From NCBI GenBank assembly GCA_961205875.1, contig OY540816.1:6086701-6150700 (forward strand): a stretch of 64,000 nucleotides of DNA. Reading direction: 5' to 3'. Below the pieces are notes generated by a model. It searched no databases and had not been told where the DNA came from. It was given only the letters and a program-made list of their open reading frames with translations. The position numbers and the translations under genes are program-made. This DNA comes from Sialis fuliginosa (lineage: Eukaryota > Arthropoda > Insecta > Megaloptera > Sialidae). The first letter of the stretch is position 1, and each line of letters opens with the position of its first letter. Positions 1 to 12,567 of the stretch are shown here, piece by piece.

Positions 1-865
1 TCTACAAATTCAGCTTACGGAGTTTAGAACTTTAAATTTGGATAACGTATACGAAGTGTACATTTTTTTGTCGTCTAGCTACATTTGTTTTCTAGAGATT
101 TTGGAATACTAAAATAAATGATATACCTAACCGGTAATATAATGTTAATTAATCAGAAAATCATATATGATGTTTTTTGTATATTTTCTTAAAGTATATG
201 TATATGAATTCAAGACTAGCTCCAAAAAAATTCTCGAAACGATTTTTTCTAACCACCGATTTTTATTTTTTTTACGAAAATTTTAGTAGCATAACCAGTT
301 TTTTAAATTTTGAAAATGACTATTTTTAAAGTCCCTTGATTGCTCAAAAATTATCAAAGAATTTTTTTTTTCAAATACGGCAATTCTGTCAATAATAATC
401 AATTTAAAAAGAAAAGTTTCACTATACGATAGCTTTTTGTACATCCTCACACATTAGGAAGATAATAATTTTTTTTTTCATATGAACTATCACATTAATA
501 TAATTGAATTGTAATGTTTTTAAAATACTAAAGATAATATAATTTATATAATTTTCATTTTTTTCTTTTTAAAAAGGTAATTATTGAGACCACAGGGCAA
601 GAAAACATCAAATAATAAAATTTTGCATATTATTTATTACAATAATAATAACATTAAACACACCTTTGATTACAATTTAACAATAAAACTGTACTAAAAA
701 TAATCTACATCTACGTACTTCGGCGACTCAAAAATGCCTTGGCCGCAGCTTGTATTACAGGACTGTCGGTTATGGTAAGATTTTAATTTTTTTTGAAAGC
801 ACTAGAATAACTACTTCTCACTGACTTACTCCTAGACACTTTGGATTCGACTGACCTGGTAGTAA
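1..865. other. AT-rich stretch, no feature seen
   Basis: The stretch is rich in T and A runs. I see no open frame with gene-like composition and no inverted-repeat termini. Confidence 0.6.
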
Positions 866-1033
866 ATTATCATTTTAATGGAAATAATCATTTCATAACA
901 CAAATGAAGTTTTTTTTAACATTTTGTGTAGCAAAAGTATGATTGTAATGATTTAAAAAAAATAAATATTTTTTTATAATGATATATTAACAAAAATGTC
1001 ATTATATTACGAACATTGAACTGTTTAATTATA
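866..1033 (+). repeat. Repeat flank shared with 20622-20796
   Basis: This segment matches 20622-20796 with small indels. Both carry AATGGAAA-AATCATTTCAT, AACATTTTGTG-AGCAAAAGTATGA, AATGATATATTAACAAAAAT and GTCATTATATTACG-ACATT, and both run straight into a family A copy. The flank and family A have therefore been copied together, either as one larger element or by segmental duplication. Confidence 0.7.
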
Positions 1034-1927
1034 CAGGGTCATATCAGGTGGAACAAATTTGAACAGTTAATAGAGAAAAATATTTCATGAAAAAAAGTTT
1101 TTTCTTCGCAGAACAATATTTTGTCTAAAATTAGTTTTTATTTAATAGTTTGAGAACCCATTGTGAAACTGTTATGAAATTTTATAATCGGTTTAGTATT
1201 AAACACGTATTAATACTAAACTGATTATAAAAAGAAAGATCGAGTGAAAATTTTGAAATCGTAGAACAATTTTTCTTTAAATAATGATCACAAAGCTTTT
1301 CGTATTTTTGATAATAAAACAATCCATAACAAAGATACAACGCATTTTATTCTTTATTGAATAAAAGTCACAATTGCCATGGAAAAATAAAATATTTTTG
1401 TTAGTCGAGGCGTCAGTCAAAACTACAACAATCGCTCGAGTGCAATACTTAAATGTCAAGTAAGCTTTGGAAAAAAGAATACTTGATGTTTAAAATTTTT
1501 ATATTTATTAAAATGTGGTACTTATTTTGTTAATGTATAACAGCAATGCTGGCATTAGGGAGGGAGGCTGGGTGACTGCTCGAGGTGCCAGTTCAGAAGG
1601 GGCGGCGGACGGCCACATGGAGAAAAACTGATTTCTTTAGGAAAAAATTAAGAACAAAAAAAAACTAGAAATAACTCAATGGGCCCACTGGTCGAACTGG
1701 CCCCATATATCCTGGTCATTGGTTGATACTGGAAATCGATAACACGTATAATATTAAACCGGGTGTAAAATTTAAGTACTGTATCACAATGGGTTCTCAA
1801 AATATTAAATAAAAACTAATTTGAGACAAAATATTTGAGAGTCTGTAGCTCCCCCACGAAGGGTTTCTGGACACATGTTTATATGATTTTTTTTACTTGA
1901 AATTTGTTTCTTAATAAACTGTTTATA
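1034..1927 (+). mobile_element. Family A long-TIR repeat, copy A1
   Basis: The copy begins with CAGGGTCATATCAGGTGG. Its left and right ends are inverted copies of each other over about 150 bp: CTCAAATATTTTG and TTTTGAGAACCCATTGTG on the left reappear inverted as CACAATGGGTTCTCAAAATA and CAAAATATTTGAG on the right. The centre has a conserved GC-richer block near 1547-1620 containing AACAGCAATGCTGG and AGGGGCGGCGGACGGCCACA. There is no transposase. This pattern fits a non-autonomous DNA transposon, but I could not assign a superfamily because no clean target duplication is visible. Related copies or pieces lie at 20797, 22690, 29841, 35625 (inverted), 38605, 45068 and 45558. Open frames inside are shadows. 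Confidence 0.75.
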
Positions 1928-2153
1928 ATAAAAATTTATTAATTTGCAAAAAAAAAACGATTTATCACGGTCGTGTTCCCCCATAATGAGGTTGCAATAT
2001 TAATTTCGAGCACAATTTATTATTGAAGTTAGTTTTATATTAAAATTCAACAAATGAAAATATACTTTCGGTTTACAGATACCATCAGAACAGAAACGTT
2101 TTGTGTGTTTGACATACGTTTATACTTACTAATATCATGTTTTTATTCATATG

Positions 2154-2585
2154 TAGAGATTGGAAAAATAGTTTATTGCGAAAAATGCAACTATTGTAAT
2201 TTTTATTACATATCTCCATCAATTTCAGAAAATTGGTTTGATTGAACCGAATTTGAAATCAACTATTTGCAACTATTTTACCTATTCAACTATTTTTAAA
2301 CTATTTGCTTTTTTTATCCAACGTTAAAATTTTTATATAGAAAAAAATCATAATTCTAATTACTAATATTGATTTTTTGGTAACAATATATTTATTTTTA
2401 TAAATACATTTTGTCTATTATACAGATATTTTTAAAAGATAGGTATTTATGTGTTTTTACATATTCATTTGTTGTTTTTTTTAACTTCTAAAATCTATAT
2501 AGAATCGACCATTACGTGTTTTCCCCAAAAATCAACTATATAGAAACTATTTCATTTAAAATAACAACTATTTTTCCAATCTCTA
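2154..2585 (+). mobile_element. hAT-like MITE, family U copy U1
   Basis: The ends are inverted: TAGAGATTGGAAAAATAG on the left and CTATTTTTCCAATCTCTA on the right. The flanking 8-mers TTCATATG and CTCATAAG match at six of eight positions, which fits an aged 8-bp hAT duplication. A second copy, U2, lies at 45513-46222 in the opposite internal orientation. No coding capacity is seen. Confidence 0.65.
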
Positions 2586-2931
2586 CTCATAAGGTCTGAA
2601 ATTAAAAAGGGTTGGAGGAATTTGTCTAACTATTCATTTTCACTCTCTTTTAGCAAAAGTTTGTAAAGCTCTGTATAAGTAAATCCGTTACCAAATGATA
2701 TGTCATTTCCGCGTTCAGACTAATCGAGCTTTTTTATGCTCATAAAACATACAAACACGGCGCTATACTTGAATTAAAAGGTCGTTAAGGAAAATTAAAT
2801 TTGAAAAGTTTTTTCATACAGATGCGGCACAACATTCTCTATATTTCTGAGCCCCTTTCAACATAATATAGATCTGGAATAAAAAACACCCTTACTCACG
2901 ATAAATGGAAACCTGAAAAAAAAATATAACA

Positions 2932-3494
2932 CTAGCTGCTACCCGCGGCTTCGCTCGCGTGGATTTCGAAACCCCCATCCCCATGATATTTTTTCCGCCG
3001 GATCGAATGAAACTAATTACAACCATTCATATGTAAAAGAATGTGAAATATAATTTTTTTCTATATTTTGGTTTTCATTCATTATGCAAAATCGTAAATA
3101 TCTCAACTGCTAAGCGAGATATGGGGTTGTTTTTCCTTCTAAAACCCCACCCTATGGTATTTTTCCCACCGGATCGAACATAACTAATTATAACCCTTCA
3201 TATGTGCCAATAAATGAAATCTTTATTACTAAAAAAAAATTCCCCATATAAATTATTCAACCCTTTTGCAATTCCTTAGGGGTTGAATTTTCGAGATACG
3301 AAGTAGTCTAAGTCCGTCCTTGGGATGCAAGCTATCTCACTGCCAAATTTAATCAAGATCGGTAAACCGGTTTAGCCGTAAACAGGTAACAAATAGACAG
3401 ACTGAGAGATACACGTTCGCATTTATAAAGTCTCGACTCCTACAGATAGAGAGACAGACAATCACACTTTCGCATTTATAATATTAATTATGGA
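2932..3494 (-). mobile_element. Non-autonomous Helitron-type repeat
   Basis: Read on the minus strand it starts TCCATAATTAATATTATAA and continues with the insect-wide module ATAAATGCGAAAGTGTG, the CTGTCTGT run and CGGCTAAACCGG. It ends in a GC-rich hairpin (CGCG, AGCGAAGC, CGCG) about 10 nt before CTAG, with a T following in the host. TC at the 5' end, hairpin plus CTRR at the 3' end, and no target duplication are the Helitron hallmarks. Relatives lie at 27269, 43778 (shared 3' end), 48329 and 59235. Confidence 0.75.
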
Positions 3495-3832
3495 TTGATT
3501 ATACCAATATATCATCTATGTTTCCACTGGTTTAGAACCTCTCAACAAGATAATCCAATATAAATTTCAGATGAGTTTATATTATATATAGTAGAGATAT
3601 TATTAAACCATAACATTTGCAAAGCTTCGGAAACTGAAATACCGATTTTATTCAGGGATTTTTCTGTAAAATTATATCTACAGAATTCGATATTAAACAC
3701 ATTCCTTTTTTAATTATTTTCACTGGAGATTTTTCAATCATGAATATGGCAATAAAACGTAATCTTATATAACGTTTCTACTTACGTCGGTCGGGTTATC
3801 CCAGAAAGTTTTTATAATAAAACTAGCTAGAC
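3495..3832. other. Spacer between two Helitron repeats
   Basis: The spacer is AT-rich with no recognisable element or open frame. Confidence 0.5.
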
Positions 3833-4699
3833 TTGCGCGGCTTCGCTCACGTGGACTACGGAATTATTGTTTAGGATTTAAAAAAAATATACTTGAATTA
3901 AATACAAACACGATTAGTTATCATTGCAATAAAAACCAAACAACTACCTAACAAAAACGAATCAGAACAAAAAGTAAAAATAATTTTTGTTCTATTTAAA
4001 TTTAAAAGTTAATTATTGAAAACAAAATAAACAATTGACAATCAAAAGAATACCGGCCTGTGATCATTCCCTCTGCCCTGCGTCTACACGACACGCTTCC
4101 TCCTTACCGCACGCCGCGACACGGGTTCTCATCGCGCGAATAATATGTTCCCGTATTTATACTTCACGATATTTTCTAAACTATAAGACCAAGTTGGATG
4201 CTATAAAGGGCAAATTATATCTACATTACGTACTTATGACGATGAAATCATTTATTTCGCTAAGGATTAATGTTTTGCCGGGCACAAGTCCACGTAAACA
4301 AAACCCAAATATTTTAAATTTTCTTTGTAACATAAAAGCAGTCATTGTGGCTTAAATATAAAAGTTAGACATATGGTGTCGCTGACTTTATTGTAGATCT
4401 TTTGAATCTACACAGTTATTTAATATATTATTTTGTTCAATAATGAACGGTTTAGGCAGCGTATTGCAAAATAGCGCGCCGATGGCAAATTTTTTTCCGA
4501 TTTGATTTACTATTATCGTCACTGCTTAGTTGTTATGTTACCTAACGTAACAAAATATAGCCTATAACCTGGCTAGAGAACGTACCTATGAATTAAAAGA
4601 AAACACGTAAATCGGATAAGTAGTTATCGACTCTCGAGTGATAAGCGCATTAACGGACAGACGGACAGACAGAGACACGTTGAGCTTTATATATATAGA
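3833..4699 (-). mobile_element. Second Helitron-type family, full-length copy
   Basis: On the minus strand it begins TCTATATATATAAAGCTC, followed by a GTCTGTCCGTCTGTCCG run and the block AACATAACAACTAAGCAG. It ends with GCCGCGCAAGTCTAGCTAG before a host T. The CTAG is doubled, so the 3' end could be four bases shorter. The internal sequence is unrelated to the 2932 family, apart from the GC-rich 3' hairpin region. A truncated copy of the 5' part is at 58700-58885. The 106-codon frame at 4035-4355 resembles no protein I know and is probably chance. Confidence 0.65.
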
Positions 4700-5030
4700 T
4701 AAAAACGAAGACGAGAAAGAAATTGATCGTTTAAATTTTTAGTCAAACCATAAAACAAATATCCATACAGTCATGTTTGCTGTACAAATAGAAAGTTAAA
4801 TATATTTATAAACAAAAGTATTTTTACATACATAACACAAAATGAAAATAGCTTCCCCATCAGTAGGTACACACAAATTCAGTGCATGGATGTCACAGTT
4901 TGGTAGCAATTAGTACACGCGGAAAAACAACACACGTGATGATCACAGTGGCCATTGTCCACCGCCTGCCTTGATCATTAATCGAACCCGTTGCGGTCTC
5001 ATTGTGAGATACTCGCTATAGTTTGGTATA
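4700..5030. other. Spacer, nothing recognised
   Basis: No inverted termini, tandem structure or gene-like frame was found here. Confidence 0.5.
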
Positions 5031-5038
5031 CATATGTA

Positions 5039-5869
5039 CATGGGCGTAGCCAGGATTTTGTTCAGGGGGGGGCAAATTTTTTTATTTGAAATCGGCGTGT
5101 TTTGCCTAGTATTGAAAAAATTAACATTTTCATTATTTATTATATCTCTAGATAGGTGCGCAAAAAGTAACAATGAAAAGTCATTATTTTTTTCATTTCT
5201 CCTTTAATTTCCCCACATTTTTTTCAATCAATTAAATTTATATGTATGTGCATATCTTTTTGAATACAAAATCCTCTACAAAAATGTACTCTACGTTGCT
5301 ATTTTGGTGTTTTTTTTTTATTTAATGTAAAAAATCGATCTAATTTGAATTGATAATATACTTAAAAAAAAACTTTTTTTTTGTATAAAAAGGTTAAAAA
5401 TAGTTTACCCGCTTTAACAAGAGATTACAATAAAAAAACAATGATATTTAAATTTTCGAATCTAAAAATGTCAATATTTAGCCAATGAACTGATTACTTT
5501 GTTACTCTTACTTCACGAGCTAGGGGGAGGGGCAAGCGTCCCCCCTTGCCCATGCTTTTGTGGGTAGTTATTTTAACAGAAAACACAGTTTTCACTGTTG
5601 CCAATACTGCGACCTTTGCCTTTAGGTGTTTTTATTTTATTTTTAATTTTCCCTGATATTTTAGTTTACATGTAAAAATAAAAGATTGTGATTAAAAAAA
5701 ACTTTGATATTTTATTTTCTGGATCCAAAATATAAATTTACGTTCAAAAATTCAATGGACATCATAGAAGTCTAGAAATATCCCTGTTTGGACAATAATA
5801 CTGATTTACTTATTACTTTTTGTCCACAAGCTAGGGGGGGGCAAGCGCCCCACCCTGGCTACGCCCATG
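5039..5869. mobile_element. hAT-like element with perfect 8-bp TSD
   Basis: The ends are CATGGGCGTAGCCAGG and CCTGGCTACGCCCATG. They are flanked by identical 8-mers CATATGTA at 5031-5038 and 5870-5877. The interior is a diverged dimer: a block ending AGCTAGGGGGAGGGGCAAGCG near 5519 recurs as AGCTAGGGGGGGGCAAGCG near 5829, each after a similar AT-rich stretch. There is no transposase frame, so this is a non-autonomous copy. The 8-bp duplication points to hAT; assignment by sequence homology was not possible. Confidence 0.8.
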
Positions 5870-5963
5870 CATATGTATACTCAAACACGTTTACAAATTG
5901 TTAGTTATTTCTCATGGGCGCGTTACTAGAAATATTTTCAATTCAGAAAATGCGTTTACAATA

Positions 5964-6654
5964 TAGTGGAGAGCCGTAAGATTTATACATCGGAATCCAG
6001 GGCCAGTCAATGAATCTTTATGAAACCTTTTTTTTGTGGGTACTGAGTACTATAAATGAACATAACTTACACATAATTATAGCATTCTCAGTTTAACCTA
6101 AAAGCCACAATAAATTTCGAAAAATAGAAAAAATGACAATATTATTAATAAAATTAATAAGCCTCTATCTACAAAAAAACTAATTTAAACTTAAAATCGT
6201 GCTAGATCATTTGAAACTAGTCTTTTCATGCTTTCAAATGACATCAAGCCCGTTATAATTGCTTTATTAAAACGCGTGCTATAGCGAGTTGAAAAAACGT
6301 TGAAAATCGACGAAATCTTCATATCTTAACAGGGTAAAATAGTCACCACCCCCAAACTATGGCCATTAAAATTTTTCTAACTACAGTTTCTGCTATCTAA
6401 TAAGTATAGTAACAAATGATTAAACTTTCATAAAAATTAAAAATGGTGCAACTTCAGCACCTTGATGATTTTATATGGAATGACCCAATTATTAATTTTA
6501 ATAAATAAAAAATTGAGACCGTGCAAAATATTTTTTTTAACTTTTTTCTATTTAGTGTTAAAAACACATTCCAAAAGGTTTCATAAAGATTCATTGACTG
6601 GTCCTGGATTCCGAGGTTTTAAGATTTCTATGCCTTACGGCGGACGCTCCACTA
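5964..6654. mobile_element. Inverted-repeat MITE (family T)
   Basis: The left end (TAGTGGAG-AGCCGTAAG, then AATCCAGGGCCAGTCAATGA and ATCTTTATGAAACCTTTT) is repeated in inverted form at 6572-6654. The arms are about 75 bp with a few mismatches. The flanking trinucleotide ATA occurs on both sides, but a 3-bp match in AT-rich DNA is weak evidence for a target duplication. No coding capacity is seen. Confidence 0.7.
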
Positions 6655-6760
6655 ATACTAGAAAGCTTGAGACTTTATAAATATTAGTTTAGCCTTTATA
6701 TATTATCACGCTAACCCAACAAGGGGCTGAGCAGTAACGTTAAATACGTATGGAGAATTA

Positions 6761-7092
6761 TGTCCGGTATTATAAAGGAGCTAGCAAATTTGTTAGCTAG
6801 CAAGCACTTTCAAATTAGATATCAAACTTATATGACAGTTCTTTTGGAGTTTGTTGAAGACTTTGACAAGTTTCGCGCACGCGTTGTAGGTAAATACTAA
6901 CGGTATTAAAACAGTGGTGATATTATAAAAATTATTTTGTACGGTGAAAGATGCCAACTGTGTTACAATTAGTTGAAGTGTCACTGCTCTAAATTCCATA
7001 GCTAATCCATAGATACTAGTACAGAATTAATACCCCATTTGAAAGTGCTTGCTAGTTAGCAAATTTTGCTAGCTCCTTTATAATACCGGACA
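6761..7092. mobile_element. PIF/Harbinger-like MITE (family L), copy L1
   Basis: The inverted arms of about 55 bp begin TGTCCGGTATTATAAAGGAG and end CTCCTTTATAATACCGGACA. TTA flanks both ends, which matches the TWA target duplication of PIF/Harbinger elements. A degraded relative in the opposite direction lies at 35213-35522. Short frames inside are not genes. Confidence 0.75.
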
Positions 7093-7254
7093 TTAGTGAA
7101 CCAATTTTAGTGATATTTGTATGGCATAGAAGATAATGATGTCTGGACGCCCAAACGAATAAATAAATTAAATATTTATTTTCACTTTATCTTTAACTGT
7201 TCGGTCACGATTAATTTTACCAAAATAAAACTACACAATCATTAAAACAGTTTT

Positions 7255-7440
7255 TTTATTAACTTCCCAATTGTAAGTTATTGTAATCGGTCCGAAAATC
7301 AAAATCAAAAATTTCAACATAATTGTATGTTTTAAGGTCACTTTAGTATATTTACACTATTTTCAGAAAGATGTATGTGTGTGTGTATGTACGTACATAC
7401 GTACGTATGTGCGTGTCATTTTTTACGTTCACAAATTCTC
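7255..7440 (-). repeat. Repeat K fragment with GT-rich microsatellite
   Basis: This is the reverse complement of 52600-52803. Shared blocks are AACTTCCCAA, TTATTGTAATCGGTCC, a GT/TACG simple repeat near 7372-7420, and the segment before AAATTCTCGTAAATAA. Here the simple repeat is short and mixed (GTGTGTGTATGTACGTACAT); at 52649 it is a 57-bp pure CA run. Confidence 0.65.
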
Positions 7441-8243
7441 GTAAATAAAAAATGCTATCATGAACTTAATAAACCACTTTTATTACAATGAATATCAATT
7501 TTTACAGGAAATGAGAGTAAAGATAAGAAAATTACCATTTTTTAAAAACATTCTTCAAAAAACGATAGTTTCAAAAGTCTAAGGGTGTGCTTTTTTTGGC
7601 CAAGCCATGGTATTTTCAAATATGACTCAGAAATACATATTAAGTAGGATGAAGAAACCTCATACTGTAATGTATTTTGTTCTTCTGTAATTTTAAAGAT
7701 TAAAGATAATAATAAATCATCAATAATTTAATTTTATTAAAACTTTGAAATGATAATTTTATTTTAAAATTAGTAATACAGTTCAAATAATACTTATTTA
7801 TTTCTATTTATTTTTCATATTTTTTATTAAATGAAATAAATCTAAAAATGTTTTATGTTTGATAGGTATAATAAATATTTATTATTTTATTCAAACTCTT
7901 ACGTTATTTATTATTAAGTAATCTTTTTAAATGAAAATATTGCAGTAACATTGAACAATAATTTTATTTTCTAGGTAAGTATAGTCAAATTCCAAGGAAT
8001 AATTTGACATATGTAGTTATAAAGATAGCATTTATATTGTCAGTTATAATAGAATATATCTCTTAACATGAAAGAAATACGTGCCATTCGTCTATAAGTA
8101 CATGTGTTTCTAAATATATCCTGAAAAACGTAAATGCGTATAATAAAATATTCAAATACATACGATTATACATACATACATATTACAGAAATATATCTGT
8201 ATTGTGAAATTGTGTATATCAATCTTTTAAACAAAATATTATA
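7441..8243. other. AT-rich stretch, nothing recognised
   Basis: Very AT-rich sequence with no termini, tandem repeats or gene-like frame. Confidence 0.55.
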
Positions 8244-8811
8244 GGGTCGAGCGGGGTAAATATGAAACACCAAAAAAATGGGGTAAAAGTGAAACAAGCT
8301 TGCAACTAAAAAACTAGTTGGTTTATAGGAGAATTATAAAAACTGACATCATCATTAAAGGTTTGTTAAAGCGACCTGAAAATATGAATCGCCTAATAAG
8401 TGATTTGTCACTCCTACAGATTTCCCTGTTAGTCGATGCCAAAACGTATGAATTAAATTTTAATTCTTTGCACATAACTTTCTGTATAGCTCAGATATTA
8501 ATTAAAGTTACAATTTCACATTGATATGCCACAAAGAAGATAAATCAAAGTTGTCTTTGTAGCTTTTCTTTTAATTTTTCGAGAAATATTTTCCATTAGA
8601 GGCCTATTTCACTTTTTCCCTAATTAGAGGTTAAAAATGAAACACACTTTTTTCATTTTTAAAATCCGTGTTGTATCGTACAGTTCAAATGACGTAAGTA
8701 TTTAAAATGATTATTCATAAGCGCATCTAGTAGAAAAAAAGTAAAGTATGAATTGGTATCGTTAACTGTAAAAAAACATGAAAGACTTGTATTTTGTTTC
8801 ACTTTTACCCC
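8244..8811. mobile_element. MITE-like repeat with GGGGTAAAAGTGAAAC ends (Q)
   Basis: GGGGTAAAAGTGAAAC at 8280-8295 is exactly inverted at 8796-8811, and a further left copy GGGGTAAATATGAAAC sits at 8254. The spacing and motif fit a non-autonomous transposon of the kind related to pogo-like elements. Outer boundaries and target duplication are uncertain. The 68-codon frame at 8318 looks like chance. Confidence 0.5.
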
Positions 8812-8821
8812 GTATTTTTCA

Positions 8822-9964
8822 TTAACCTGAACCCGAACCGAACCGCTATATCTCATTGTCACCCGAATCTTTTCAATAATAACCGGTAACCATATATTTT
8901 TAAAAGGTTCGATAATTTATTTTAATATTTTAATATTTTCTTCCAATAATTTTTAAAAGAAATTATAAAATGTACTAATACTGGAAATCTGTTTAAATTT
9001 TATGGTATGATGTGACTTATCAAGTCAACTACTGAAATTTACATATTTTTTACTTTCTTTTTTAATTCTATAACTGAATTACATTTCAATTTACAAAAAA
9101 ATCTGAATAATAGAAATTTCAAATGTAATTTTATATTTTGTCCTTTTTTCTAGCAATATTTTAATGGCTATTAATGTTTTTTTTCTTCTTCAGAAAATGT
9201 TTTATTTGTTAATTATATTTTTTTTTTCAAACAAAATAATTTTCTTTCAATTACAAATTTGAACCGAACTCGAACCTGAACCCTAAAAAAATAATGGTTA
9301 TTGAACCCAAATAGTTTGCAACATGCTGAACCCAAACCCGAACCTGAACCGAAATTTATCTTTGAACCCGAACTAGGGATGGGTACGTGAAAAAAATATA
9401 TCGATAAATATCGAATCGATACTTTTAAACTGCATCGATTAATATCGAGTAAAAAATATCGATATATCGACATTTTTTGTAAAGGTGCATTTTCAAGGTA
9501 CCTTTTCATGTGACGGACGCTGCGTCAAATCAAGTCACGTGACCGATTTTAAATTTTTGAATTTTAGCTGTCAACTACTGTTTGACGTTTAAAAGTATAC
9601 GCAAACATACAATAGATAAACCTGACAAAGTGTTTTTAATCTTTTTAAGATCGGATTCATGCAACGCTTGCATTGACTATTGGTAAGTTGGCACTACGTG
9701 ATTTCGTGACTAAAAATATAACTAGCATTTTGAACTATTCCAAGGATAGCAAGAATAGTACGGAGTGACACTTACCAATTATACTAAACTGAATTAAAAA
9801 TATATCGAATTCGATACTCGTAAATAAATATCGATTTATCGATTTATGAAAATTAAAAATATTAATTATCGATTATTTTATAAAAAAATATCGATATTTT
9901 GATATATTGATTATTTTTGCCCAAACCTAACCCGAACCATAAATAAATTCCGGTTCAAGTCCCT
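8822..9964. repeat. GAACCC-rich repeat, interrupted by a hAT MITE
   Basis: Clusters of AACCCGAACC and related words occur at 8826-8870, 9250-9373 and 9930-9964. The right end ATTCCGGTTCAAGTCCCTGG resembles the terminus of the TTCGGTT-type element at 31793-32180. I could not find the matching left end. The element at 9374-9929 has inserted into it. Confidence 0.45.
9374..9929. mobile_element. hAT MITE with perfect 8-bp TSD (ACCCGAAC)
   Basis: It starts TAGGGATGGGTACGTG and ends TTTTTGCCCAAACCTA, the common hAT TAGGGATGGG type of end. It is flanked by ACCCGAAC at 9366-9373 and 9930-9937. Next to each terminus are repeated ATCGATA words that can form further inverted structure. No transposase is encoded. 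Confidence 0.8.
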
Positions 9965-10391
9965 GGTTGTGTGCACTAACTCTTCCACTAACAATCACTG
10001 CATGTATCGTATATACGTAATATCCGTATTCGATGATTCATTTATAATGCAGTATACACCAACTCATTATCATCCACCGACTACGCCAATGGCACTGTGT
10101 AGTGTATGTGTACATATGAATTTACCATTACAGTTAACCGTGCACATTTGCTACATCCAGTGTGCATACATGTGGTGTGTATAACAATTACGATCATAGT
10201 TGACAATGAAATGTATACTGCAATATTGTATAGTTTTTGTTTCTGTTAATTTAATCTATAATACTGACTGCATCCGGACCGGGTGTGTTACGCTCCGCTA
10301 AAGTGATAATAAAAAATCTTGCATAACCTAATCACCTAACAGATGTTTTATATTTCCGCTCTTGATATTGTTTCTTTTTTTTAGGTTAATA
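9965..10391. other. Spacer, nothing recognised
   Basis: The stretch is less AT-rich near 9970-10190 (GTGTACATATGAATTTACC and similar) but has no gene-like frame or repeat ends. Confidence 0.5.
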
Positions 10392-10971
10392 AGGTAAAGG
10401 CACCAGTTATGGCCGCTATAAGAGCAAGTTTTCAGTTTTTTTGGATTAATGGGCTTGTTTTTTGTAATTCTCATGAACTCATGTTATTAATAAAACAAGT
10501 AACTTTTTATTTAATCAATTTAATTACCAAACTCCGGAAATATAGTTTGCTTTTTAAATTATAGCCTTTTATTTTGTTCATGTTTTTTCTCCAGTAATGC
10601 CAAAGGTACAACCAGTAATGAGTACGCAGTGATGGACACTTGCTTATGATTACAAAATGATAAGTATTACGACACAAAAGATATAAAAGAAAGAATCGTC
10701 AAATTTGAAATAATGTAAAGCAGTTGCTATGCATGATAACATAATAATTCATTAATAAATTATACTAATAATTAGTTTAAATGTCCACCATTTTGACACC
10801 TATTGGCCGATTATCATCAAATTACGCTGTAAGACAGTTAAATGTATATAGATTAATATTCAGAAATTGTAGTAATCAAATATCAACAAATATTTCTAAT
10901 TCAGTAATTCAGTACATTTAATTAAAGAATAGCCATTACTGGAGTCATATCCAAGACTGGTGCCACTACCT
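10392..10971 (+). mobile_element. Family C MITE, copy C1 (TA target)
   Basis: The left end AGGTAAAGGCACCAGTTATG and right end CATATCCAAGACTGGTGCCA-CTACCT are imperfect inverted repeats, flanked by TA. The interior, with GGCCGCTATAAGAGCAAG, TACTAATAATTAGTTTAAAT and CACCTATTGGCCGATT, recurs in C2 (15389), C3 (26632), C4 (55537, inverted) and the rearranged C5 (14402). Copies are 495-591 bp. TA duplication and short TIRs suggest Tc1/mariner-type mobilisation, but no related transposase is present in the window. Confidence 0.8.
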
Positions 10972-10973
10972 TA

Positions 10974-12567
10974 TTTAGAAAATTTGTTCTGCCATTTGTG
11001 TAATTGATGAATTTTAACAGGTCTAAGGATATTACTTTTGTGTTGTCTAGCAAACTTATAGAGAAACGTAATGTTTTTAATGTTCTGTGCTAAACGGAAC
11101 ACTTATGGAAACACTACGGTATCCGTCCGTCCGTCTGTTACAGGTGATTTTCTCTGTAACTATTCGATGTAAAAATTTGAATTTTAACACGAAGATAGAG
11201 TGTGATGACCCAATTATAGACAGGAAGAATAAAAAATTGAATTTTATTCTGAGAATTAATTCAGAAGGTAATATGGGAAATGGAAAAAAAACCGGGATTC
11301 AACCCACCCTGGGTTGTTTTGAAGACTTTATATACACGACTGGACTGTTTATAAATAAAATACACAGAAAAAAGTACATTAAAAATTTATTTGTTTTAAA
11401 CAATATTTAAAAATAATATTTTTCTCTTGCTTTAAGTAAACCTGTTTTTTTTTTGTATAATACATAAACCGTGCGAATACTCTATAATACATATATATCA
11501 AAGCACAATGTAATCAGAAAAAAGAACAAGTGTCAGAACAATGTAAAATTATTTTTCTTCACCAGAATGACATATCCAGTCGCGACATCGCTACGTTACT
11601 CGTCGACAGTCACAAGAATTATTAAATAATATTATAATATTAGAGTAAACCATTTCTTTATTTTGTGCAATTTTCCAAAAAAATATAGACCTACTATTAT
11701 GTTTTATTTATAAATTGGACATTTCAGTTATTTTCAAAAATTTTATTTATTTTTTGTCAATAATTCAAGTAAATTAAAATTAATTGATACTAATAAAACT
11801 TAATTATTTAAATATGAGTAATTGAAAATTATGTACTTATCTATTAAATATTAGTCTCAAGATTATTTTCTTTACTTTTTTGCCCTAGTGTGTGAAATTT
11901 TTTATTGCTAATCGTATTTTTTCTTCTGACAATTTCAAATGATGAATTAAATGATGATTTTAATTTTAATTTATCTTTAATAAAAATCTACGTTTGTATG
12001 CGAATGTACTATGGACTTCAGAAGTCGTTTGCCACCGTAAAGATCAGAATCGCTTACAACAGATTCAAAAATATTAAGACAAACATCATCGGTTATATTT
12101 TTCTAGGACGGAGCTTATATAGTTACATCATTTTAAATAAAAGCACAAATATGCGTCCATTTAATTAATTAATTTTACATCAAGTTTAGCAAATTTAAAT
12201 ACTAAAATTCGGAATATCAAATATTTATTGACACAAAACTAACACTATTGTTAAAAAAAATTCATCGCTTCAAAAAAAACGAGGTTGCTACGATTTTTTA
12301 TGGTTAAGCCTGAATATGGATTATTTTTCGGAAAAAAAATTATAATTTGGCAACACTGTCACTAAATCAAAAAATGAATAGACGTTAATGTAGAGGTTAA
12401 AAAATGACATCGGAAGACATAAAACGTTAAAGGGTATTCCATTTAAAAAAACTTTGTTTTTGTTATAGCGCAGAAATGGGACACCCTGTATTGTTGAAAA
12501 TAATTTTACGACGTTCATCTTTTCAGACCAATAATATTATGAACCAAACTTTTTTTTCTATCTCCTA
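10974..12567. other. AT-rich stretch, only a small repeat hint
   Basis: The word TATCCGTCCGTCCGTCTG at 11120 resembles the widespread insect repeats with CCGT runs; similar pieces occur at 24785-24870 and 38458-38560. The frames at 11087 and 11905 do not resemble known proteins. Confidence 0.5.

Noticed and set aside
4035-4355. 106-codon frame
   Set aside because: It lies inside a non-autonomous Helitron-type repeat; no Rep or helicase motif is present.
8659-9509. Frames rich in GSGSG and RVQVRV words
   Set aside because: They arise from the GAACCC-rich repeat and the ATCGATA-rich MITE.
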